Source: Prevotellaceae bacterium (GTDB lineage: Bacteria; Bacteroidota; Bacteroidia; Bacteroidales; UBA932). Taken from it: 6,707 bases of DNA. Location: assembly GCA_031278135.1 (NCBI GenBank), contig JAITKY010000204.1, positions 1 through 6,707 on the forward strand, in the 5' to 3' direction. A program made the translations under genes and the position numbers. The notes beneath the pieces were generated by a model. That model saw only the letters and a list, made by a program, of their open reading frames with translations, was not told the origin of the DNA and searched no databases. Of the stretch, positions 1 to 6,423 are shown piece after piece; the first letter of the stretch is position 1; each line of letters begins with the position of its first letter.

Positions 1-107
1 ACGTATATCTCGCCGATTCGGCTTACGCCCTGAAAATGGCCGAAGATAAATTCAATAAAATCAAATTCCATTTCACTTCAGAAATGACGTCTGTGAGTTA
101 TGAGTGA
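1..107 (+). CDS. 3' end of an unrecognised protein-coding gene (partial)
   Basis: An open frame (codons from position 3) runs in from the left edge and ends at TGA 105-107. It encodes 34 visible residues, starting VYLADSAYALKMAEDKF and ending in TSVSYE. The other two plus frames stop within the first 50 nt. The segment is rich in Lys, Phe and acidic residues and looks like a soluble C-terminal tail. I recognise no motif and assign no function. The gene converges on bioA, whose stop lies 106 nt away. Coding status is inferred from composition and position only, and the segment is too short to be certain. Confidence 0.5.
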   Translation, partial: VYLADSAYALKMAEDKFNKIKFHFTSEMTSVSYE

Positions 108-124
108 TGAGGCTGAACCGGACT

Positions 125-139
125 GTTTCGTACCGAAAC
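125..139. terminator. Weak inverted repeat between convergent genes, possible terminator
   Basis: GTTTCG (125-130) pairs with CGAAAC (134-139) around a 3-nt loop. A second copy, ACGAAA (145-150), could instead pair with TTTCGT (126-131). The short run ACTTTT (154-159) follows. The site lies between the stops of the left-edge gene and bioA, where a terminator is expected. However, the stem is only 6 bp and the T-run is poor, so the call rests mainly on position. Confidence 0.2.
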
Positions 140-213
140 CAGAAACGAAATGATACTTTTAGTAGACAATAGAAGATATTTATACAGGATTATATATAGA
201 AGAAAAATAAAAT

Positions 214-1509
214 CTACAGTCCAAAATTCGAAATTGTTTTTATCATTCCTTTGATAAGAGTTCCAAGTTCGTCTTTAGTAATAATATAAGGCGGCATTGT
301 GTATATCAGTTTTCCGAATGGACGTATCCAGACGCCGTTTTCGACAAAGAGTGGCTGTATTTTTTTCAGATCGACATTCTCTTTGACTTCGATAACACCG
401 ATTGCGCCTAATACTCTGACATCTACTACCGAACTTATCTCCCGTGCCGCTTGAAGTTCTGTTTTCAACTGCGTTTCGATTTCGCCGATTTTTGCGAGTA
501 TATGATTGTCTGTCACGAGTTCCAGACTTGCATAGGCTACCGCACAGGCTAAAGGATTGCCCATAAATGTTGGTCCGTGCATGAATACATAAGGTGAAGC
601 CGATGAAATTGTTTCGGCGACATGCACTGTAGTCAGCGTCGCAGCAAGAGTCATGTACCCGCCAGTCAATGCTTTACCCACGCACATAATATCGGGAGAG
701 ATCGACGTCCGTTCGCAGGCGAACATCGTCCCTGAGCGTCCGAAACCTGTTGCTATTTCGTCGGCAATGAGTAGGATATCATATTGAGTACACAGTTGTC
801 GCAACCGTTTCAGATACTCCGGATGATAAAAACGCATCCCTCCAGCGCCTTGCACAATCGGCTCGATGATGAACGCCGCTATTTCGTTGTGATGTTCAAC
901 GATAATGTTTTCGGCACTACGGATGTCCTCCTCATCCCATGTTTCGCCGAAAGGAATCGCCGGCATATCTGCAAAAAACTGTTTTGGCAGGCAATTTTCA
1001 AAAATAGAATGCATTCCGGTGATGGGGTCGCACACCGACATGGCATGCCAAGTGTCGCCATGATAGCCCGAACGTACTGTTGCAAACCGGCATTTACCCG
1101 GTTTTCCGAGCGCGTGAAAATACTGTATCGCCATTTTCATCGACACCTCGACAGCTACCGAACCGGAATCGCAAAAAAACACATGCTGAATATCCGCCGG
1201 CGTCATATCTACAAGTTTTTGAGCGAGTTTGATTGCCGGCTCATGCGTCAGCCCTCCGAACATGACGTGGCTCATTTTCTCCTGCTGTTTCCTGATAGCC
1301 TCATTGAGGTACGGATGATTATACCCGTGAATCGCAGCCCACCACGACGACATCCCGTCGATAATTCTGCGTCCTCCCGACAAATTGAGATACACGCCAT
1401 TAGCCGATTCAACCATAAAACATGGCAAAGGATTAACTGCCGACGTATAGGGATGCCAAATGTGTCGTGTATCGAACTCCAGCAATGTGTCTGTCTCATT
1501 ATTTTTCAT
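214..1509 (-). CDS. bioA: Adenosylmethionine-8-amino-7-oxononanoate aminotransferase (DAPA synthase)
   Basis: This class III PLP-dependent aminotransferase converts 7-keto-8-aminopelargonate to 7,8-diaminopelargonate in biotin synthesis, with SAM as amino donor; it is cytoplasmic. The predicted 431 aa match the family length (E. coli about 429), and similarity to remembered E. coli BioA is high along the whole protein. Visible motifs are HPYTS near residue 20 (substrate-site Tyr21), [13 protein letters not shown] (54-66), GYHGDT (148-153), DEIATGFGR (250-258, PLP-binding Asp250), VGKALTGG with the Schiff-base Lys279, [13 protein letters not shown] (311-323) and [10 protein letters not shown] (394-403, carboxylate-binding Arg396). 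The expected active-site residues are all present. An in-frame ATG at 1528-1530 would add seven residues. I prefer ATG 1507-1509 because it overlaps the upstream stop as ATGA and gives the usual N-terminus. It is the last gene of the minus-strand block, and no other biotin gene is visible. Function is very secure. Confidence 0.96.
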   Translation of the reverse strand: MKNNETDTLLEFDTRHIWHPYTSAVNPLPCFMVESANGVYLNLSGGRRIIDGMSSWWAAIHGYNHPYLNEAIRKQQEKMSHVMFGGLTHEPAIKLAQKLVDMTPADIQHVFFCDSGSVAVEVSMKMAIQYFHALGKPGKCRFATVRSGYHGDTWHAMSVCDPITGMHSIFENCLPKQFFADMPAIPFGETWDEEDIRSAENIIVEHHNEIAAFIIEPIVQGAGGMRFYHPEYLKRLRQLCTQYDILLIADEIATGFGRSGTMFACERTSISPDIMCVGKALTGGYMTLAATLTTVHVAETISSASPYVFMHGPTFMGNPLACAVAYASLELVTDNHILAKIGEIETQLKTELQAAREISSVVDVRVLGAIGVIEVKENVDLKKIQPLFVENGVWIRPFGKLIYTMPPYIITKDELGTLIKGMIKTISNFGL

Positions 1510-2213
1510 GCTTGCAGAATAAAGATACATGGTTTTTTGTTAATATCGGGAATATTGTTTTTCCATTCTTTGACTTGCTGTGTTTGAATAAATTCGTCGA
1601 GGGCGCTTATGTCGCAAGCCACGCATATCGATGTGTTGGGAGAGCAGGTATTCAATATGGTATCGAAAATTTTGGCGCTACGGTATGGCGTTTCGATGAA
1701 TATTTTGCTTTGATTTTCCTGTCGTGACTGCTGTTCAAGTTTCCGGATGGCTTTAATCAAATCGGGGGTTTTGGCGGGAAGATAGCCTTCGAACGAAAAT
1801 TTTTCGCCCGAAAGCCCGGATGCCGCCAATGCCAGAAATATCGAAGAGGGTCCAACCAACGGAACAACTGTCACACCGTTAGAATGAGCCATCCGGACTA
1901 ATTCTTCGCCCGGATCGGCAATACACGGCATTCCGGCATCCGAAAGTAAGCCGAGGTCGTGACCCTGAAAAACAGGATTCAATAACGAAAAAATCGTTTT
2001 TATATCAGTGTGTTCATTGAATAACGAAAAACTCAATTCGTCGATGGGAGTATCAATTTTCAATCGGGAAATATAGCGCCGCGCCGTACGCAAATCTTCG
2101 ACTACAAAATATTTGAGACCGTTGATGATATCTCGCACTCTTGCAGGAAGATAACCATTAATGTCGGAATTGCTTAACGGCGTCGGAATGAGATATAATC
2201 TACCCTTGTTCAT
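1506..2213 (-). CDS. RsmI/YraL-like SAM-dependent methyltransferase (tetrapyrrole methylase fold)
   Basis: This is a 235-aa TP-methylase-fold protein of the RsmI superfamily. RsmI itself 2'-O-methylates C1402 of 16S rRNA. Visible motifs are LYLIPTPL near the N-terminus (IPTP 9-12), VVED (37-40), [13 protein letters not shown] (90-102, the SAM-binding Gly/Asp loop), PLVGPSS (118-124) and FIETPYR (172-178). Compared with canonical RsmI, the IPTPxGNLxDITLRAL start and the LPGP motif are altered. This matches, from memory, a second shorter clade common in Bacteroidota alongside true RsmI, so the exact RNA target is uncertain and I give no symbol. The frame could begin at TTG 2238-2240, adding nine residues, but ATG 2211-2213 gives the normal family start. 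It begins 29 nt after the HAD gene stop, and its TGA (1506-1508) overlaps the bioA ATG, suggesting translational coupling. Confidence 0.88.
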   Translation of the reverse strand: MNKGRLYLIPTPLSNSDINGYLPARVRDIINGLKYFVVEDLRTARRYISRLKIDTPIDELSFSLFNEHTDIKTIFSLLNPVFQGHDLGLLSDAGMPCIADPGEELVRMAHSNGVTVVPLVGPSSIFLALAASGLSGEKFSFEGYLPAKTPDLIKAIRKLEQQSRQENQSKIFIETPYRSAKIFDTILNTCSPNTSICVACDISALDEFIQTQQVKEWKNNIPDINKKPCIFILQA

Positions 2214-2242
2214 GATTCTACAATTCCCGTAAAATTTCAACG

Positions 2243-2818
2243 CTACTCGGCAACGCCCAATATTTCAATACATTTATCGGCATCGACTTTGACGAGTTTA
2301 TACGTCGAAGTCATAACCGCATTGTCTTTTAAATAATGATTTAACGGTAAATCGTCTATCGCAGCCCATCTTTTTATTTCGGGATGGACCTTAATATATT
2401 CCAGAATTTCAATACAGCGAGATTCATATATATCTTTATACTCATCTTTTGTACGTAACTTTTTACACGTTTCGTAATCAAAATCGGGAGTATAATCGAT
2501 CACATAATCAGCCATATCATAAATACGGAAAAAATTTTGCAGGCAACTGATAGGTTTCGATTGTCTCCAATCGCTGGAAATAACGATTTTTGCTCCTGTT
2601 GTATCCAGGATTCTCCTCAGTTCACGCAACGATTCTTCATCCCAATCGTAATATACCGCTGCTACATCGTACTTAAAATAAGGGGAATAGTCGATACCAT
2701 ATTTGTCGAACAATTCTTTATACAACTTATCCATTTCGTCGATGTGTTTAAATCTCTTCTGCGAACTATCTGGTTGCAGAACGCCGTCAATATCCAAAAA
2801 AAGTACTTTTTCTGCCAT
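2243..2818 (-). CDS. HAD-superfamily protein, HAD_SAK (Swiss-Army-Knife RNA-repair HAD) type
   Basis: This is a 191-aa stand-alone HAD-fold protein. Motif I is FLDIDGVL, with nucleophile Asp9 and acid/base Asp11. Motif II is VISSDWR (79-85), with Ser81 or Ser82 as the phosphate-binding residue. A basic residue around Arg134 (YESRCIEI) may serve as motif III, and WAAIDDLPL (151-159) supplies the motif IV acidic pair Asp155/Asp156. All catalytic elements for a Mg-dependent phosphohydrolase are therefore present. The LDIDGVL ... ISSDWR ... WAAIDD pattern resembles the HAD domain of Swiss-Army-Knife RNA-repair proteins (I recall Pfam HAD_SAK_2). This assignment is from memory, and the substrate is unknown. 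There is no signal peptide, so it is probably cytoplasmic. It starts 19 nt after the peptidase stop, preceded by an AT-rich leader without a Shine-Dalgarno. It is probably in the same operon as the peptidase and the RsmI-like gene. Confidence 0.85.
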   Translation of the reverse strand: MAEKVLFLDIDGVLQPDSSQKRFKHIDEMDKLYKELFDKYGIDYSPYFKYDVAAVYYDWDEESLRELRRILDTTGAKIVISSDWRQSKPISCLQNFFRIYDMADYVIDYTPDFDYETCKKLRTKDEYKDIYESRCIEILEYIKVHPEIKRWAAIDDLPLNHYLKDNAVMTSTYKLVKVDADKCIEILGVAE

Positions 2819-2837
2819 TATTTTATCTTTTAAATTA

Positions 2838-5381
2838 TTAATTATTATCCTTTTGCGGGTACAAATCGTCCCACCACGATGTATCGTCTTTCAGCCATTT
2901 TGCGAACCATGCGTATATCGAATTGTTCCATTCCAAACGGCGGTTATACGTTGCTATACCGTGGTTTTCGCCTTTCACCCTTATAAATTCGACCGGACGA
3001 CCGAGAATTTTCAGTGCCGTGTACATCTGGAAACTTTCGCCAACCGGAACATTTGTATCTTCAAGACCGTGAAGCAATAACAGTGGTGTTTTTATCTTGT
3101 CGGCATTGAAAAGCGGACTTTGTTCCACGTACAGTTCCCTGTTGTTCCACGGGTAACTGTCGGCGCTTGCGGCTGCGCTGTACGCATAGCCCCAATATCC
3201 TTCACCCCAATAACTTGACAGTGCGCTTATTCCCGCATGCGACACCGCCGCCGCAAAAATATCGGTAACAGTTTGCAGATACATCGTCATGAAACCGCCG
3301 TAAGACGCTCCGATACAGCCGATTTTCTTTTCGTTGACAAACGAATGTTCAGATGTGAATTTCTTAACGCCTTCGATGATATCTTCAGCCGTCCGTTTAC
3401 CCCAGGCATTAACGTGCCGTGCCGAAAATTCCTGTCCGAAACCTGTTGTTCCGCTCGGCTGGATGACGTAAACAACGTAATCCATAGACGCATAGACGTG
3501 CATTGGATACGGATGATCCAACGTTCGTGCGGTAGGCGATGTCCCTCCGTAATAGTAAACAATCATTGGGTATTTCGTTGAAGGATTGAAGTTTGGAGGA
3601 AGATAATACCGTCCTTTTATTTCCGTTCCGTCGGAGGAAGTAAAACTCCAATCACGGACCTCGCCCAAAGTAATACGTTCAAAACGCTCTTTTGAAGGGT
3701 CGCTGACAAGGTTCGATTTGGCGGTTTTCAAGTCATACGTGTAGGCTTTTGTGCTGTTTGACGAACTCAAACCTGCGTATATCGCTGTTGTTCCGTTTTT
3801 TGCAACGTTGAAAGACCTGATAACATCTTCTGCCAGATTCAATTTGTTAAAAGTTTTTTTCACGAGACTGTATTTATATACGTTTTCGTAATCAGCCTCA
3901 ACAACAGATAGATATATTTCATCATTGGAATGCCAGAACGTGTGATTGATCGCAGGGTCGAATTTTTTCGAGACGGCGTCAATCTTTTTTGTAGCGATAT
4001 CCATTATAAATATCTGATTGTCATAACTATTGGCGATTACGCCCGAAGGTACGTCGAGCCCGATTCCTCCAAATGCTTCGGGCGCTCCGTGGATAAGAAT
4101 CTTTTTACCGTCGGGCGAAAAATTTGCATGACCGGCATATTTTTCGTCTTTCCACAGAGTGTCGGTGATTTTCAACGCTTTGACATCCAAAAGAAACAGT
4201 GACGATTTGCGGAACGGTCGTTCCGTGATATTTTCTTCGCCGGTCGAAAACAGCAGGTAACGGGAATCACGACTGATGTCATGCACTGAAGTAGAGTGTT
4301 TTCCGTATGTCAGTCGTTGTTTTGTCCCGGTTTCGAGATTGTAGAGATACAGGAAATGTTTGTCGAAATATCCATCCTGTCTGTCCGACGGCGATTTGAG
4401 GATAAGCAAATCGCCCTTACGTTCGTCATACGATTCTTTTTCAGTGTATAACAGTTGCAGCTCGTCGGGCATGATCCGGAAATTACCTTTCGGAACGTTT
4501 TCTGCTACAATGGTTTCCGCCATTGTTTCGGGGTTTACGCTTATCAAAGAATTGTTTTCGCCTCGTTGAGCGACGTAATAAAGTTTGCTCGATACTGGCA
4601 TCCACGACAATTGTTTGTCGAAAGATATTCTGCTACCTGTCAGGATGTTATACAGTTCGGAATAACCGTTCGGCGATCCTCCTTCGACTACGTTCGAATA
4701 TCTTAATATAGCGTAACGTCCGTCGGGCGAGATACTTCCGGCGTTAACTCTGACGCCTTCGACGATATCGTTGATTCGTATCAGCCGTTTGTCGCCATAT
4801 TCGGACAAAACCACCAAACTGTCAGATGATTCTACTGTAATTTGAAGAGATTCATCTCTCTCCCAGCCTTTCTCTTGTGGGGAAGGACTGGGAGAGGTCA
4901 AATATTTCACAGCAAACTCTACAGTTCCCGGATTAACGGTCATTTCTTTTTCGGCTTTTTGAGCATGTTTAAGACTGTCTTCTACAGAGGTTTTCGACGA
5001 TTCTTTTTTATTTGCGACATACAGTTCCAGCATTCCGGGAGCGGTAACGCTGACTTTCAATTTCGCATGTTTGTTCACATTGACATTGAACGAAAAAAAA
5101 CGCAATTCGTTATTTTCTTTCGCTTTCGGAAAAAATATTACGCCCGACGAATCGGCTACCAATTCTTCCTTAAAATCTGTGTTTTTGACAAGAAATGTTG
5201 TTTCGAGCAAGTGTTTTGTTTCAAATTTTTCGCCTTTGAAATTTGTACTGTCAACCATAAAAGGATTGTTTACGACAACAGGATATGTTGCTTTTACTTT
5301 TGTGATATTCAATTTGTTCTGAGAAACGGAACTCCCCCATACGAATATGCAAAAGGCAAGAATAGATAATTTTATTTTCAT
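2838..5381 (-). CDS. Secreted S9-family serine peptidase (prolyl oligopeptidase family)
   Basis: This 847-aa exported peptidase probably cleaves peptides in the periplasm or at the envelope. A signal peptide covers residues 1-20 (MKIKLSILAFCIFVWGSSVS, likely cut before Gln21); Cys11 is too early and badly flanked for a lipobox. Residues about 21-200 form a beta-rich N-terminal region. A propeller follows, with PD40-like repeats at SPDGRYAIL (218-226), SRDSRYLLF (370-378) and SPDGKKILI (422-430). The alpha/beta-hydrolase domain starts near 590. The triad is Ser693 in GASYGG, Asp775 in LEDTNVP and His807 in ENHGI; SGTTGFGQEF (643-652) is also typical. The GxSYGG form suggests the S9B/S9C side of the family rather than S9A, but exact specificity cannot be read. 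The frame allows GTG at 5388-5390; ATG 5379-5381 gives a cleaner signal peptide. Residues 162-175 are Pro/Ser-rich and come from an embedded palindromic repeat. It is the first gene of the minus-strand block. Confidence 0.93.
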   Translation of the reverse strand: MKIKLSILAFCIFVWGSSVSQNKLNITKVKATYPVVVNNPFMVDSTNFKGEKFETKHLLETTFLVKNTDFKEELVADSSGVIFFPKAKENNELRFFSFNVNVNKHAKLKVSVTAPGMLELYVANKKESSKTSVEDSLKHAQKAEKEMTVNPGTVEFAVKYLTSPSPSPQEKGWERDESLQITVESSDSLVVLSEYGDKRLIRINDIVEGVRVNAGSISPDGRYAILRYSNVVEGGSPNGYSELYNILTGSRISFDKQLSWMPVSSKLYYVAQRGENNSLISVNPETMAETIVAENVPKGNFRIMPDELQLLYTEKESYDERKGDLLILKSPSDRQDGYFDKHFLYLYNLETGTKQRLTYGKHSTSVHDISRDSRYLLFSTGEENITERPFRKSSLFLLDVKALKITDTLWKDEKYAGHANFSPDGKKILIHGAPEAFGGIGLDVPSGVIANSYDNQIFIMDIATKKIDAVSKKFDPAINHTFWHSNDEIYLSVVEADYENVYKYSLVKKTFNKLNLAEDVIRSFNVAKNGTTAIYAGLSSSNSTKAYTYDLKTAKSNLVSDPSKERFERITLGEVRDWSFTSSDGTEIKGRYYLPPNFNPSTKYPMIVYYYGGTSPTARTLDHPYPMHVYASMDYVVYVIQPSGTTGFGQEFSARHVNAWGKRTAEDIIEGVKKFTSEHSFVNEKKIGCIGASYGGFMTMYLQTVTDIFAAAVSHAGISALSSYWGEGYWGYAYSAAASADSYPWNNRELYVEQSPLFNADKIKTPLLLLHGLEDTNVPVGESFQMYTALKILGRPVEFIRVKGENHGIATYNRRLEWNNSIYAWFAKWLKDDTSWWDDLYPQKDNN
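4858..4896. repeat. Palindromic repeat-like element inside the S9 peptidase gene
   Basis: CTCTCCCAG (4858-4866) and CTGGGAGAG (4888-4896) are perfect 9-nt inverted arms. The inner parts continue to pair (4867-4874 with 4879-4886, two G-T pairs) if A4887 is bulged, leaving a 4-nt loop at 4875-4878. The result is a near-continuous 17-bp hairpin. Its CTCTCCC/GGGAGAG arms resemble dispersed intergenic palindromic repeats seen in many bacteria. It lies in frame in the peptidase coding sequence and is translated as TSPSPSPQEKGWER, unlike the flanking protein. The hairpin is seen directly; that it is a dispersed element is inference, since there is only one copy in this window. Confidence 0.6.
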
Positions 5382-5415
5382 ACTAACCACAATTTTACTT
5401 TAATAAATAATTGTG

Positions 5416-5448
5416 CAAATATACAATTTTTATTTTGATACGAACAAA
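5416..5448 (-). promoter_or_regulatory. Predicted Bacteroidota-type promoter for the peptidase-HAD-RsmI-like-bioA block
   Basis: On the minus strand, the -33 element TTTG (5448-5445) is followed after 21 nt by a perfect TAnnTTTG -7 box, TATATTTG (5423-5416). The implied start site, about 7 nt further on, leaves a leader of roughly 25-30 nt before the peptidase ATG at 5381. No other clear promoter was noticed for the four minus-strand genes. The consensus is established for Bacteroides; this instance is a sequence match only. Confidence 0.65.
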
Positions 5449-5462
5449 AAGCAGTATATTTG
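5434..5462 (+). promoter_or_regulatory. Predicted Bacteroidota-type promoter for the SpoU methyltransferase gene
   Basis: TTTG (5434-5437) is followed after 17 nt by TATATTTG (5455-5462), a perfect TAnnTTTG -7 box. Transcription would start near 5469, about 25 nt before ATG 5495. This supports the downstream start rather than the longer open frame from 5411, which would begin upstream of the promoter. The 17-nt gap is a little short compared with the opposite promoter, so the exact -33 is less sure than the -7. Confidence 0.65.
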
Positions 5463-5494
5463 TGCCGGTCGATTATTTTAAAAATGGATATAGA

Positions 5495-6283
5495 ATGCAA
5501 AGAGAAACAATCACTTCGTTACAGAATGCCAGAATAAAAAATGTTGTTGTTCTTCGTGAAAAATCGCGAGAACGCTCTAAACAAATGTTGTTTTCTGTTG
5601 AAGGTAAACGCGAAATAAATATGGCCATTGTGGGCGGCTACGAAATTGATTCATTATTTATTTGTCCGGAATTTTGCGAACAGTACAGTTTTCGTGCAAA
5701 AAATGTTTATGAAGTGACCCGTAAAGTCTTCGAAAAAATCGCCTGTCGTGAAGAATCCGATGGCTATCTGGCATTGATGAAAATGAAATCCAACTCGTTA
5801 CACGACATCAGCATCTCCAGCGCTCCGTTTATAATTGTCCTCGAATCTGTCGAAAAACCCGGCAACCTTGGTGCAATACTCCGGACAGCCGACGCCGCAA
5901 ATGTCGATGCTGTAATAGTTTGCGACCCTAAAAGCGACCTTTTTAATCCGAATGTAATCCGTTCAAGTCTTGGTTGTGTTTTCACGGTCAATACCGCCGT
6001 GTGTTCTTCCGAAAAGGCTTGCGAATGGCTGAAAAAAAACAATATCAGCATCTACGCCGCAGAACTTGAATCGTCGCAATGGTATTACGATGAAGATTAT
6101 ACTAAAAAATCTGCCATCGTAATGGGCGCCGAATCAACAGGTCTTAGCAACTTCTGGCTCAACAATGCAAACAAACGTATCAAAATCCCAATGAGAGGCA
6201 AGGTGGATTCGTTAAATGTATCCGTCTCTACAGCAATAATAACTTTCGAAGCAATGAGACAAAGAACAATGAATGAACAATGA
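5495..6283 (+). CDS. SpoU/TrmH-family RNA 2'-O-methyltransferase
   Basis: This 262-aa SPOUT-class enzyme transfers a methyl group from SAM to a ribose 2'-OH in rRNA or tRNA. An N-terminal substrate-binding domain (about 1-100) carries the typical SLQNARIKNVVVLREKSR start and FSVEGKREI. The C-terminal knotted SpoU domain has all three motifs. Motif 1 is EKPGNLGAILRTADA (120-134, with Asn124 and the presumed catalytic Arg130). Motif 2 is VMGAESTGLS (209-218, Glu213). Motif 3 is IPMRGKVDSLNVSVS (about 232-246), containing the SLNVS signature. Length is normal for the TsnR/RlmB-like group. The nucleotide target cannot be told from sequence, so no symbol is given. The open frame extends up to 5411, but ATG 5495 is preferred because family homology begins there and the promoter lies between the two starts. 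It is divergent from the peptidase block, and its TGA overlaps the ATG of a small ORF. Confidence 0.92.
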   Translation: MQRETITSLQNARIKNVVVLREKSRERSKQMLFSVEGKREINMAIVGGYEIDSLFICPEFCEQYSFRAKNVYEVTRKVFEKIACREESDGYLALMKMKSNSLHDISISSAPFIIVLESVEKPGNLGAILRTADAANVDAVIVCDPKSDLFNPNVIRSSLGCVFTVNTAVCSSEKACEWLKKNNISIYAAELESSQWYYDEDYTKKSAIVMGAESTGLSNFWLNNANKRIKIPMRGKVDSLNVSVSTAIITFEAMRQRTMNEQ

Positions 6284-6423
6284 AATCATATCCGGTATTC
6301 CGCAAAACACCGACATGCGGTTGTGAAAATATTGCCTTTCAGGCTCTACGAGATGCAGATGAGATTGTTGCAAAATATGAAGTATCTGAATGGTTACTTT
6401 TTTTCTTTAAAAAAAGTCGGTAA
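6280..6423 (+). CDS. Small ORF of unknown function (47 aa), overlapping the SpoU gene stop
   Basis: ATG 6280-6282 overlaps the SpoU stop as ATGA, and the frame runs to TAA 6421-6423. The product begins MKSYPVFRKTPTCGCEN, has a helix-like middle (AFQALRDADEIVAKYEV), and ends in a hydrophobic-then-basic tail (WLLFFFKKSR). A Cys-Gly-Cys sits at residues 13-15. I recognise no family. In favour of coding are the coupling arrangement and a reasonable amphipathic middle. Against it are the short length and the fact that the C-terminus is encoded by a poly-T/poly-A hairpin that may be a non-coding signal. It may be a real small protein, a decayed remnant or chance. Confidence 0.3.
   Translation: MKSYPVFRKTPTCGCENIAFQALRDADEIVAKYEVSEWLLFFFKKSR
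6396..6417. terminator. Poly-T/poly-A hairpin, possible terminator after the SpoU gene
   Basis: ACTTTTTTT (6396-6404) and AAAAAAAGT (6409-6417) form a perfect 9-bp stem around a 4-nt loop. The site is 113 nt past the SpoU stop. The stem has a single G-C pair and no following T-run on the plus strand, so it is not a classical intrinsic terminator. It also overlaps the end of the 47-codon ORF. Confidence 0.25.

Noticed and set aside
784..1587. 267-codon open frame on the plus strand antisense to bioA
   Set aside because: It is the shadow of a secure gene. The product is rich in Arg, His and Cys with no recognisable motif, and no promoter or RBS is seen.
2214..2240. TTG start nine residues upstream for the RsmI-like gene
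   Set aside because: The ATG at 2211-2213 gives the normal family N-terminus ([12 protein letters not shown]); the extra residues match nothing known.
5349..5351. Cys11 of the peptidase signal sequence as a lipoprotein cysteine
   Set aside because: It lies too near the N-terminus, is preceded by Phe, and is followed by more hydrophobic core. A standard signal peptidase I site fits better.
4842..5369. 175-codon plus-strand open frame antisense to the 5' part of the peptidase gene
   Set aside because: Its Phe/Arg/Cys-rich composition is typical of antisense translation. It overlaps a well-supported signal peptide and N-terminal region on the other strand.
5411..5494. 28-residue N-terminal extension of the SpoU methyltransferase
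   Set aside because: It would start upstream of the predicted promoter and lies in AT-rich intergenic DNA. Family homology begins at the ATG at 5495.
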